Source: Bacteroidota bacterium (GTDB lineage Bacteria; Bacteroidota; Bacteroidia; Flavobacteriales_D; JABDKJ01). From it: a stretch of 7,816 nt of DNA. The stretch is from NCBI GenBank assembly GCA_027621335.1, contig JAQCAN010000112.1, forward strand, positions 1-7,816, read 5' to 3'. Under the pieces are notes generated by a model. That model was not told the DNA's origin. It was given only the letters and a program-made list of their open reading frames with translations, and ran no database searches. Below are positions 1 through 5,752 of the stretch, in pieces; position 1 is the first letter of the stretch, and the number at the start of each line of letters is the position of its first letter. The position numbers and the translations under genes are program-made.

Positions 1-461
1 GTGTAGAACCCCACTCCGAAGTCCTCCACCTTATTCCCCGTTCCCGCCACTAGATAACCATGCAGGCCAGCGAAGTAATATAAGGAGGTCATTCTGAGTC
101 GCGCTCGGGTATTGGCGAGGGCCATCCAGCGGTGCTCCTCTTTCTCCACATACGGAAAGGCATCGACCAAGGCATCGAAGACAGGCGTCAACTCCACCTC
201 GTACTTCTTGACTTTAGGAAATTGCTGCTTCAGCCAACGGATATGGTCCATCGCTCGGGTCACTTGGCTCTCCGCCTGATGGATGGGCATCTCCAGACAT
301 AGGACATCTAACCCAGTCATTGCACAAAGGGTAGAGGTGAGTGCAGAATCGATTCCGCCAGAGACTCCGATTACGAAACCTTTCGTTCCAGCCGACTCAG
401 AATAGCTCTTCAGCCAGTGGACGATATGGTCGATGGTCTCTTTTTTCTTCAATGATCTCAT
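1..461 (-). CDS. nadE: NAD synthetase, ammonia-dependent type (5' part, cut at window edge)
   Basis: Catalyses the last step of NAD synthesis in the cytoplasm: ATP-dependent amidation of deamido-NAD to NAD. The first 153 residues are visible; the 3' end lies outside the window. The ATP-pyrophosphatase P-loop SGGIDS is at residues 34-39, and the family signature GTGNKVED is at 140-147, followed by FGVGFY. Because the P-loop comes so early, there is no N-terminal nitrilase-type glutaminase domain, so this should be the short form that uses free ammonia (about 260 residues in the family). The ATG at 461 is the first possible start: an in-frame TAG lies seven codons upstream with no start codon between. 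The gene follows the beta-barrel gene on the same strand with a 39-bp gap containing a stem-loop, so the two may share a transcript. Identification is secure; the operon link is inference. Confidence 0.96.
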   Translation of the reverse strand, partial: MRSLKKKETIDHIVHWLKSYSESAGTKGFVIGVSGGIDSALTSTLCAMTGLDVLCLEMPIHQAESQVTRAMDHIRWLKQQFPKVKKYEVELTPVFDALVDAFPYVEKEEHRWMALANTRARLRMTSLYYFAGLHGYLVAGTGNKVEDFGVGFY

Positions 462-470
462 GTCGCGATA

Positions 471-506
471 TTCTGAATCCTACAGAAGGATGACAAGGAT
501 TCAGAA
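471..506 (-). promoter_or_regulatory. 11-bp perfect inverted repeat between barrel gene and nadE
   Basis: The arm TTCTGAATCCT (471-481) is exactly complementary to AGGATTCAGAA (496-506), with a 14-nt loop. The stem covers the barrel stop codon (501-503) and ends 10 bp before the nadE ATG. A second, mutually exclusive hairpin is possible: ATCCT (477-481) can also pair with AGGAT (487-491) across a 5-nt loop. No T-run follows on the minus strand, so it is not a classical intrinsic terminator. It could be an mRNA processing or stability element, an attenuator, or a protein-binding palindrome. The repeat is seen directly; the role is unknown. Confidence 0.5.
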
Positions 507-1283
507 GAAGATGCCTGCTGTAAGACCAAGGTAATTGCTCACCGCCCTCACCTTCCCGCCTTCACGCAGGCGATTGTTATCTGAGAACTCAGGATTGCCA
601 TTCGCATCTTCCAAGAGGTAGTTCTTGTCGAAGGTATTGGTCAAGCCATTGTTCCATACGATTCCAACAAGAAGAGACGTGTTTCCGCTGATGTTGTAAT
701 CCACCCCTGCGCCTACTTGTAAGGCCATTCTCAATAGGCCTATCTCATCCAACACGTCCTCATCTTCTATGGTCATGATCCCTTCTTCAGGGAAATTATA
801 CTCGACATCCCTTCGGGCTTTGATGTTGAAGGACATGTCCAATCCGAATTGACCATAATAGGTCATGTAGCCAATCTCATTGGTCTTGAGTTTCAAGGTC
901 AATGGAACATCCAGATACTGCAATCTGTATTCTTCTTTGGCAAAGGCAAAGGCGGGATAGAGGATAGGATCTGGGCCATCCGGATTTGGAACGGTTGTCG
1001 TCCCATCATGGTATTTTGGATTGTTCAAGGTTCCTCCATGGCTATTGATGAGCACCCCTGTAGAGAAATTATAGTTCTCATTCCCAGCAATCACCAGATC
1101 TATGATGACTCCATAGGAGAATCCAATGCGGCTGGACTCATTCTCCAGGATCTGCCCCTCAGGTGCAATCCAGGAAGTGGCAGGTTGAATGGCGAACGCA
1201 AATTTCACCGGACTATCGTTCTGGGCGTTGATTCCACTGACAATCAGTGAGATACATGCTATTAGTACGAGCTTCTTTTTCAT
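501..1283 (-). CDS. Secreted outer-membrane beta-barrel protein (PorT/OMP_b-brl-like)
   Basis: A 260-residue protein of unknown specific role, likely a small outer-membrane barrel. It starts with a clear signal peptide: a Lys-rich n-region (residues 2-4), a hydrophobic core (5-18) and a probable signal peptidase I cut after INA (A20/Q21). The mature part has alternating polar and apolar segments and many Gly, Asn and Tyr residues, for example TYYGQFGLDMSFNI and MALQVGAGVDYNIS. It ends in the strand LGLTAGIFF with a C-terminal Phe, as outer-membrane barrels usually do. This resembles the Bacteroidota PorT/OMP_b-brl_2 type, which is a fold assignment, not a claim that it is the type IX secretion protein PorT. 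The start at 1283 faces the gldB start at 1304, so its promoter must lie within the gldB coding region. nadE follows 39 bp downstream. Confidence 0.8.
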   Translation of the reverse strand: MKKKLVLIACISLIVSGINAQNDSPVKFAFAIQPATSWIAPEGQILENESSRIGFSYGVIIDLVIAGNENYNFSTGVLINSHGGTLNNPKYHDGTTTVPNPDGPDPILYPAFAFAKEEYRLQYLDVPLTLKLKTNEIGYMTYYGQFGLDMSFNIKARRDVEYNFPEEGIMTIEDEDVLDEIGLLRMALQVGAGVDYNISGNTSLLVGIVWNNGLTNTFDKNYLLEDANGNPEFSDNNRLREGGKVRAVSNYLGLTAGIFF

Positions 1284-1290
1284 ACTTTCG
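1262..1290 (+). promoter_or_regulatory. Candidate Bacteroidota-type promoter for gldB (weak)
   Basis: TACTTTCG at 1283-1290 matches five of the six fixed bases of the Bacteroidota -7 consensus TAnnTTTG. TTA at 1262-1264, 18 bp upstream, is a two-of-three match to the -33 TTG. It would start transcription only a few bases before the gldB ATG at 1304, giving a very short leader, and it lies almost entirely inside the 5' end of the divergent barrel gene. The match is short and could be chance. Confidence 0.22.
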
Positions 1291-1354
1291 GGCCTTCGCT
1301 GTTATGGGTCAAAGAAAACAATTCTACATCAAGCTATTAGGGCCTTCGCTATTA
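1287..1354. repeat. 18-bp direct repeat (16/18) flanking the gldB start
   Basis: Positions 1287-1304 and 1337-1354 agree at 16 of 18 bases, with an identical 11-bp core GGGCCTTCGCT at 1290-1300 and 1340-1350. The copies are exactly 50 bp apart. The first fills the gap between the divergent barrel and gldB starts. The second lies in the gldB signal-peptide codons and is read in a different frame from the first, so protein constraint does not explain the similarity. It may be a paired binding site or a chance or duplication relic. Confidence 0.45.
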
Positions 1355-2329
1355 GTTTTCAGCCTGTTGCATGCATGTACCCCTGAGTCCATTGATAGAA
1401 GGGTAGAAGCCATTCCTCTGGATGTGGCCGTCTCTGCTGTGGACAACTTGCTATTTGACAAGACCTTGGCGCCAGAGGAGCGTCACTCGCGCCTGAATGC
1501 GGAATACCCTTCGGTCTACCCACTTTACTTCAGTGACATCTTACTGTTAGGAGATGTGAACAGTCCTCAAGCGCCTGAGATGCTCGCCTTGTTCACAGGC
1601 GATGACCAATGGAAATTCACTGAGGAGCGCATACAAGAGGTCTTCTCAGACATGAGCGACTTGGAAAAAGGTCTGGAACAAGGACTTGGGCGATATAAAG
1701 CCGTTTTTCCTGAAAAGAACATTCCGGAGGTCTACCGCTTGAACACAGGATATAATTATGGGATATATCCTCAAGGGGATATCCTGGCCTTCGGTGCGGA
1801 ATTCTACCTTGGTGCTGATGACCCTATGATCCAGCAACTGCCTCCAGAAGTCTTCCCCCAGTATGCGCGTGAGGACATGAAGCCAGAGCAACTTCTGCCC
1901 AACCTCATCAAGTCGCTGATCCTGGTTCGCGAGCAGAAAGCCTCCGATGATAAGGACCTTCTTGGGGCCATGGTCTTCTACGGTAAAGTGATGTACCTCC
2001 TCCACCTATGCATTCCTGAAGTGCCAGAACACCTCCACTTTGCCTACTCGCCTGAAGAGTTCCAATGGTGTCAGGCCAATGAGGAGACCATCTGGTCGGT
2101 CTTGGTTACGGAGGAATTATTGTTCTCCACAGACCGTAAAGTGAAGACGAATTGGAGCGTGAGGGCCCCGTTCACTCAAGGATTTGAAGAGGCCTCGCCT
2201 GGAGAACTAGGATGGTTCATAGGGAAACAGATGGTGAAGGATTATATGTCAGCGCATCCTGATCTGGCCCCAGCAGATCTCATGAACCTTGATAAGGAAC
2301 AAATACTAAGGGCGTACAGGCCTGGTTAA
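1304..2329 (+). CDS. gldB: Gliding motility lipoprotein GldB
   Basis: Lipoprotein of the Bacteroidota gliding machinery, required for gliding in Flavobacterium; its exact biochemical role is not settled. The chosen ATG at 1304 gives 341 residues with a basic n-region (MGQRKQFYIK), a hydrophobic stretch (about 11-22) and a lipobox-like LHAC with lipidated Cys25, followed by TPES. In-frame starts further upstream (GTG 1247, ATG 1256) would make an overlong n-region and run into the divergent gene. Recognisable family segments are GYNYGIYP, the acidic patch FGAEFYLGADDPMI followed by a PEVFPQYAREDM-type stretch, and a C-terminal GWFIGKQMVKDYM helix followed by residues rich in Asp and Leu. gldC follows after 5 bp, so the pair is surely co-transcribed. 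The upstream 20-bp gap to the barrel gene leaves no room for a conventional promoter outside coding sequence. Confidence 0.92.
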   Translation: MGQRKQFYIKLLGPSLLVFSLLHACTPESIDRRVEAIPLDVAVSAVDNLLFDKTLAPEERHSRLNAEYPSVYPLYFSDILLLGDVNSPQAPEMLALFTGDDQWKFTEERIQEVFSDMSDLEKGLEQGLGRYKAVFPEKNIPEVYRLNTGYNYGIYPQGDILAFGAEFYLGADDPMIQQLPPEVFPQYAREDMKPEQLLPNLIKSLILVREQKASDDKDLLGAMVFYGKVMYLLHLCIPEVPEHLHFAYSPEEFQWCQANEETIWSVLVTEELLFSTDRKVKTNWSVRAPFTQGFEEASPGELGWFIGKQMVKDYMSAHPDLAPADLMNLDKEQILRAYRPG

Positions 2330-2334
2330 AGGAT

Positions 2335-2664
2335 ATGAAGATGAAGAAACAGATACGGATAGATGTGGAGTTGGATGAGAACCATCTTCCTGAGCGCGTG
2401 ACCTGGGAAGCCGATGACAGCGCTGGGCCAAAGGAAGCTTCGGCTATCCTCATGTCATTCTGGGATAAGAAGGAGCAGCAGACCCTTCGAGTGGACTTAT
2501 GGAACAAAGAATTCACCACTGATGAGATGAAGACCTTCTTCGTCCAGAGCCTATTGACCATGAATGACACTTTGGAACGTGCCACTGGTGATAAAGAGAC
2601 CTGCGAGGGCATAAGAAAGTTCGGATTGGAGCTGGGTAAGCGATTTGGGGTGATGAAGGGCTGA
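2335..2664 (+). CDS. gldC: Gliding motility protein GldC
   Basis: Small accessory gliding protein (109 residues), known in flavobacteria to be encoded directly after gldB and to enhance gliding. It has no signal peptide or membrane segment and is probably cytoplasmic. Family traits visible are the start IRIDVELDENHLPERVTWEA, the SFWDKKEQQTLRVDLW segment (about 42-57), TTDEMKTFF (about 62-70) and an ATGDKE stretch near residue 84. The length is normal for the family. The ATG at 2335 is preceded by AAAGGAT, an unusually purine-rich, SD-like leader for this window that begins inside the gldB stop codon; ATG 2341 is an alternative start two codons later. The gene converges on engB, with only 3 bp between the two stop codons. 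Confidence 0.94.
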   Translation: MKMKKQIRIDVELDENHLPERVTWEADDSAGPKEASAILMSFWDKKEQQTLRVDLWNKEFTTDEMKTFFVQSLLTMNDTLERATGDKETCEGIRKFGLELGKRFGVMKG

Positions 2665-2667
2665 TCT

Positions 2668-3264
2668 TCAAAAACGAGTATTGGTCTCGGTGATCATCGC
2701 CAGGATTTCTTCTTTCCCTAATCCTGAGGTGGCAGAAGAGTGATAGAATGGAGGCATGATCTCCCAGCTTTGCAGCATCGCCTCAGTGAAAGCTTCTAGC
2801 CGATCTTCCTTTTCTTGGGCTTTCACTTTTTCCATTTTGGTAAACACGATAACGAATGGAATCCCATGTCCACCAAGTTCGTTCATGAAGTCCAAGTCTA
2901 CTTGCTGAGGGGATATCCGGCCATCCACTAGCACGAACACGCACATCAGATTCTCCCTTTTCTTCAGGTAGCTCCATGTGAAGGCTTGCCATTTGATGCG
3001 CTCCTTCTTGGATATCTGAGCATACCCGTATCCTGGCAGATCCACGAGGTACCAGGTCCCATCGATATCGAAGTGATTGATGAGTTGGGTCTTCCCAGGT
3101 CGCCCTGAGGTCTTCGCTAAACCCTTATGTCCGCATAACATATTGATCAAGGAGCTCTTACCCACATTGCTTCGAGCGATAAAAGCATACTCAGGACGGT
3201 CCGCTGGCGGGCACTCTTTGGGCGAGGAACTGCTTGTAAGGAAACGGGCGTGTTTTATCTCCAT
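2668..3264 (-). CDS. engB: Ribosome-biogenesis GTP-binding protein EngB/YsxC (YihA)
   Basis: GTPase of the TRAFAC class needed for late assembly of the large ribosomal subunit in the cytoplasm. The ATG at 3264 gives 198 residues starting MEIKHARF, as in relatives; a TTG six codons upstream (3282) is less likely. Motifs: G1 ARSNVGKS (30-37), the G2/switch region SGRPGKTQ (53-60) followed by LINHF, G3 DLPGYGYA (75-82), G4 TKME (142-145) and G5 SSATSG (176-181). Two departures stand out. The first P-loop residue is Ala rather than the usual Gly (the Walker A pattern allows Ala), and the G4 Asp that reads the guanine base is Glu. The gene is otherwise intact and ends in a normal place, so it does not look like a pseudogene. 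It lies 44 bp downstream of the hydrolase gene on the same strand and probably shares its transcript. Confidence 0.94.
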   Translation of the reverse strand: MEIKHARFLTSSSSPKECPPADRPEYAFIARSNVGKSSLINMLCGHKGLAKTSGRPGKTQLINHFDIDGTWYLVDLPGYGYAQISKKERIKWQAFTWSYLKKRENLMCVFVLVDGRISPQQVDLDFMNELGGHGIPFVIVFTKMEKVKAQEKEDRLEAFTEAMLQSWEIMPPFYHSSATSGLGKEEILAMITETNTRF

Positions 3265-3308
3265 GAGATATTGAAGGGTCAATCGTATTGTAGAGTGTAA
3301 ATCTTGGA

Positions 3309-4112
3309 CTAGGAGAACATCTCCTTATGCTTCGACAACCAATCGCCTAAATGCTGATTGAATTCCTGAGGGTGCTCCATCATGGGGGCATGACCGCATT
3401 TATCGATCCAATAGAGTTCGCTATCAGGGAGTTTGTCATTGAACTCTACCGCCACTTCAGGGGGTGTGATGGTGTCGTTCTTGCCCCAGATCAAGCATAC
3501 AGGCATCTTGTAATTTGGAAGTTCCTTGGCCATGTTATGCCGAATGGCGGATTTCGCAATGCTGAGAATCCTGATGACCTTATTTCTATTGTTGACGGCC
3601 TCATGGCATTCGTCCACTAACTCATCGGTGACAATGGCAGGGTCATAGAAGGTGAGGGCGATCTTCTGGCGCAGGTAGCTCTTATCCTCTCTTCGAGGGA
3701 AGCTGCCCCCGAAGGCATTCTCATAGAGCCCGCTGCTACCTGATAGAATCATGCTGTTCACTTTATTCGGATAGTCATTGGCATAGACCAACCCCACATG
3801 TCCGCCTAAGGAATTGCCCAAGAGGTTCACCTTGTCATACCCCTTGAAATCGATAAAGGCCTTAAGGTGCTTGGACAGAGCCTTCACATTGGTATTCAAC
3901 ACAGGAAGGTCATAGATGGGGAGCTTGGGTAGGACTACTTTATAATCCTGCTTCAGGAAATCCACTACTTCCTTGAAATTGGACAGCGCTCCGAAGAGTC
4001 CATGGAGTAGCACGAATACAGGCCCTTCGCCTTCTTCTATATAACTGAAGTCTCCTTCATGGATGAGTCGGTCGTCCTGATTGGAGAAATACGATTCAGT
4101 GGGAGAACTCAT
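3309..4112 (-). CDS. Alpha/beta-fold hydrolase, substrate unknown
   Basis: A 267-residue single-domain alpha/beta hydrolase with no signal peptide, so likely cytoplasmic. The catalytic set is complete: oxyanion-loop HGLFG (37-41), nucleophile elbow GNSLGG with Ser101, acid Asp213 in WGKNDTITPP, and His241 in CGHAPMMEHP. The lid region (about 130-195) is rich in charged residues. The fold resembles the MhpC/esterase type, but the substrate cannot be told from sequence. Its position between engB and mraZ is, from memory, common in flavobacteria, which hints at a conserved but undefined role near envelope and ribosome functions. The ATG at 4112 is used; it has no SD-like leader but lies 28 bp downstream of a perfect TAnnTTTG element. 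engB follows 44 bp downstream. Confidence 0.9.
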   Translation of the reverse strand: MSSPTESYFSNQDDRLIHEGDFSYIEEGEGPVFVLLHGLFGALSNFKEVVDFLKQDYKVVLPKLPIYDLPVLNTNVKALSKHLKAFIDFKGYDKVNLLGNSLGGHVGLVYANDYPNKVNSMILSGSSGLYENAFGGSFPRREDKSYLRQKIALTFYDPAIVTDELVDECHEAVNNRNKVIRILSIAKSAIRHNMAKELPNYKMPVCLIWGKNDTITPPEVAVEFNDKLPDSELYWIDKCGHAPMMEHPQEFNQHLGDWLSKHKEMFS

Positions 4113-4140
4113 AGCTGCTGCGTTTCTGACGGTGTCTTTT

Positions 4141-4169
4141 CAAATGTAGCAATATCTGTTGCTGTATAA
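4141..4169 (-). promoter_or_regulatory. Candidate Bacteroidota-type promoter for hydrolase-engB
   Basis: On the minus strand TACATTTG (4148 down to 4141) is an exact match to the Bacteroidota -7 consensus TAnnTTTG. TTA (4169 down to 4167), 18 bp upstream, matches two of three bases of the -33 TTG. Transcription would start roughly 25 bases before the hydrolase ATG at 4112, a sensible leader length. The element lies in the divergent region shared with mraZ. Inference from consensus only. Confidence 0.5.
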
Positions 4170-4281
4170 CTGCTCAGTTCTCCCCATCGGCCTCTTGAAA
4201 TCTTCAGCGTCACCTTTCTCATGTTATGGACTCTCCATGGTGTTTGCGTTCCTCGCCTTTTCCTTATAGGACAGACTAAAG

Positions 4282-4302
4282 AGGCGTTTAAGGCGTTTTT
4301 TT
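4282..4302. repeat. Tandem AGGCGTTT pair ending in a T7 tract
   Basis: AGGCGTTT occurs at 4282-4289 and 4291-4298, a 9-bp period, and the second copy runs into seven consecutive T (4296-4302). It ends 8 bp before the first MraZ box. The T tract could act as a bent or UP-like element for the mraZ promoter, but nothing in the sequence proves a function. Confidence 0.35.
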
Positions 4303-4310
4303 CAACAAAG

Positions 4311-4345
4311 TGGGAAATAATGGGTGAGAGTGGTAGAAAGTGGGA
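4311..4345 (+). promoter_or_regulatory. MraZ operator: four TGGGN boxes at 10-bp spacing
   Basis: TGGGA (4311-4315), TGGGT (4321-4325), TGGTA (4331-4335) and TGGGA (4341-4345) are separated by exactly 5 bp each, so all four face the same side of the helix. In E. coli, MraZ binds TGGGN repeats with 5-bp spacers in front of its own operon. Mycoplasma MraZ uses AAAGTG-type repeats; boxes 1 and 4 here read AAAGTGGG (4307-4314 and 4337-4344), which satisfies both descriptions. The third box is degenerate. The last box ends 42 bp before the mraZ ATG, so this is very probably an autoregulatory operator for the dcw operon. Pattern seen directly; protein binding inferred from the family. Confidence 0.88.
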
Positions 4346-4362
4346 GATAGTTTCTACTTTAG
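4334..4362 (+). promoter_or_regulatory. Candidate mraZ (dcw operon) promoter overlapping the operator
   Basis: TACTTTAG (4355-4362) matches five of six fixed bases of the Bacteroidota -7 consensus TAnnTTTG. The -33 position at 18-bp spacing holds TAG (4334-4336), two of three bases of TTG, and it starts inside the degenerate third MraZ box. Transcription would begin near 4366-4370, about 20 bases before the mraZ ATG. If correct, MraZ bound to the boxes would cover the -33 region. The boxes are seen; the promoter is a weak consensus match. Confidence 0.35.
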
Positions 4363-4387
4363 CACTCACATCCACGAAAAAGAATTG

Positions 4388-4849
4388 ATGCTCAACCTAT
4401 TAGGGGAATACGATTGTAAGCTGGACGCAAAGGGGCGCATGATGCTCCCCAAGTCCTTGGCGAAGCAGATGGAGGAAAGCCTCCATGAAGGCTTCGTCAT
4501 CAATCGCGATGTGTTCTCCAAGGCTTTCGTGATCTATCCATGGAGTGTCTGGCAGGAGCTCAGTGCTGAGGTGAATAAGCTGAACAAGTTCGTCAAGAAG
4601 AATGTGCAGTTCATCCGCAAATTCCATAGCGGGGCCACCAAGGTGGAGTTGGACGGACAGGGGCGCATGCTCTTGCCATCAGCGCTGGTCACTGATGCTG
4701 GCTTAGGAAAGGATGTGAAACTCAATGCGCTCACCGATCGCATCGAACTATGGAGCAAGGCGGACTACGAAGCTATGCTCAATGAGGATTTTGACATGGA
4801 GACTTTGGCGGAAGAGGTGATGGGAGGTATCGATCCTGAAAAGGATTGA
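4388..4849 (+). CDS. mraZ: Transcriptional regulator MraZ
   Basis: DNA-binding regulator of the division and cell-wall cluster, known to form ring-shaped oligomers and repress its own operon. 153 residues, normal for the family. Two SpoVT/AbrB-type half-domains are visible: DAKGRMMLP at 13-21 and DGQGRMLLP at 88-96, each carrying the family DxxGR pattern. The start MLNLLGEYDCKLDAKGR at ATG 4388 fits relatives; an in-frame GTG at 4340 would add 16 residues of unrelated sequence and overlap the operator, so it is rejected. The acidic tail (about 135-153) is rich in Glu and Asp. The four-box operator upstream is its expected target. The stop is followed after only 3 bp by the rsmH GTG start, so rsmH is probably translationally coupled. 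Confidence 0.96.
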   Translation: MLNLLGEYDCKLDAKGRMMLPKSLAKQMEESLHEGFVINRDVFSKAFVIYPWSVWQELSAEVNKLNKFVKKNVQFIRKFHSGATKVELDGQGRMLLPSALVTDAGLGKDVKLNALTDRIELWSKADYEAMLNEDFDMETLAEEVMGGIDPEKD

Positions 4850-4852
4850 TAC

Positions 4853-5752
4853 GTGGAGCAGAGTTACCATACCCCCGTTCTTTTACATGATTGTATCGAT
4901 GGACTCGCCATAAAGCCTCAGGGCCTCTATGTGGATGTCACCTTCGGTGGTGGAGGGCATAGCAGAGAGATCCTGAAGCACTTGGATGGCGGTCGACTCT
5001 TCGCCTTTGACCAAGATGAAGATGCCGAAGCCAATGTGCCCGAGGATGCCCACCTGACCTTCATCAGGCAGAGCTTCCGCTTTATGAAGAACAACCTGCG
5101 CATGCGTGGGGTGAAGCAAGTGGATGGCATCTTGGCCGATCTCGGAGTGTCCTCTCATCAGTTCGATGAAGCTGAACGTGGGTTCTCCACCCGCTTCGAG
5201 TCCGAGCTGGACATGCGGATGGACAGGGACATCTCTTTGACCGCTAAGAAGATCGTGGAGGAATACAGCGAGGATGACCTCTACCGGGTTTTCAGGCAAG
5301 GGGCGGACTTCAAAGCGCCAGGCCGTGTGGTCAGAGCCTTGCTCGAAGCCAGGTCCCAAGGCATCCCCAGTACCGTCCGATTGAAAGAGGTGCTTGACAG
5401 AGTCGCTCCAAAGCAACGTCAATCCCAGTTCTGGGCCCAGGTCTTCCAAGCCTTGAGGATAGAGGTGAATGATGAGCTCTCAGCGCTGAAGGAACTGCTC
5501 CTTCAATCGGCTGACATCATCAAGCCAGGTGGACGACTTGTGGTGATCTCCTACCACTCCTTGGAGGATCGTCTGGTGAAGAATTTTGTCCGCTCAGGTC
5601 ACTTGGATGGTAGTGTGGAGAAGGATTTCTATGGCAATGTCATCAAGCCATTCGATGCAGTCAACAGGAAGGTCATCGTGCCTTCAGATGAAGAAATTGA
5701 AATGAACAGTAGAGCGCGCAGTGCGAAGCTCAGGATTGCAGAACGATTATGA
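4853..5752 (+). CDS. rsmH: 16S rRNA (cytosine(1402)-N4)-methyltransferase RsmH (MraW)
   Basis: SAM-dependent methyltransferase that modifies C1402 (N4) in the decoding centre of 16S rRNA, acting on the small subunit in the cytoplasm. 299 residues, normal length. Motifs: YHTPVLL (5-11), SAM-binding DVTFGGGGHS (28-37), the acidic FDQDEDA (52-58), ADLGVSSHQFD (95-105) followed by ERGFS and DMRMD (120-124), QALRIEVNDEL (199-209), and VISYHSLEDR (231-240). The start must be the GTG at 4853: the mraZ TGA (4847-4849) is in the same frame two codons upstream, only TAC lies between, and no ATG follows before the conserved N-terminus. The stop overlaps the next start (ATGA, 5749-5752). Confidence 0.97.
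   Translation: MEQSYHTPVLLHDCIDGLAIKPQGLYVDVTFGGGGHSREILKHLDGGRLFAFDQDEDAEANVPEDAHLTFIRQSFRFMKNNLRMRGVKQVDGILADLGVSSHQFDEAERGFSTRFESELDMRMDRDISLTAKKIVEEYSEDDLYRVFRQGADFKAPGRVVRALLEARSQGIPSTVRLKEVLDRVAPKQRQSQFWAQVFQALRIEVNDELSALKELLLQSADIIKPGGRLVVISYHSLEDRLVKNFVRSGHLDGSVEKDFYGNVIKPFDAVNRKVIVPSDEEIEMNSRARSAKLRIAERL

Noticed and set aside
849..1250. Plus-strand open frame of 133 codons opposite the barrel gene
   Set aside because: Antisense shadow of the signal-peptide-bearing barrel gene; no recognisable motif and a composition untypical of a real protein.
1247..1303. Upstream GTG (1247) and ATG (1256) starts for gldB
   Set aside because: They would add 16 to 19 residues ahead of a good lipoprotein signal peptide and overlap the divergent barrel gene; ATG 1304 gives a normal n-region.
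1310..1317. TTTCTTTG on the minus strand as -7 element for the barrel gene
   Set aside because: Lacks the A of TAnnTTTG and has no TTG-like -33 box at a usual spacing.
2654..2670. Possible bidirectional terminator at the gldC/engB convergence (TGAAG paired with CTTCA)
   Set aside because: Only a 5-bp stem, AT-poor context and no T-run downstream on either strand; too weak to call.
3280..3287. TACGATTG on the minus strand as an internal promoter for engB
   Set aside because: Five of six consensus bases but no -33 box; the short gap to the hydrolase is better explained by co-transcription.
4340..4387. In-frame GTG start for mraZ at 4340
   Set aside because: The extension is unlike MraZ N-termini and would place coding sequence over the MraZ operator and promoter candidate.
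4883..5449. Minus-strand open frame of 188 codons opposite rsmH
   Set aside because: Lies wholly inside the strongly conserved rsmH gene on the other strand; no family features seen.
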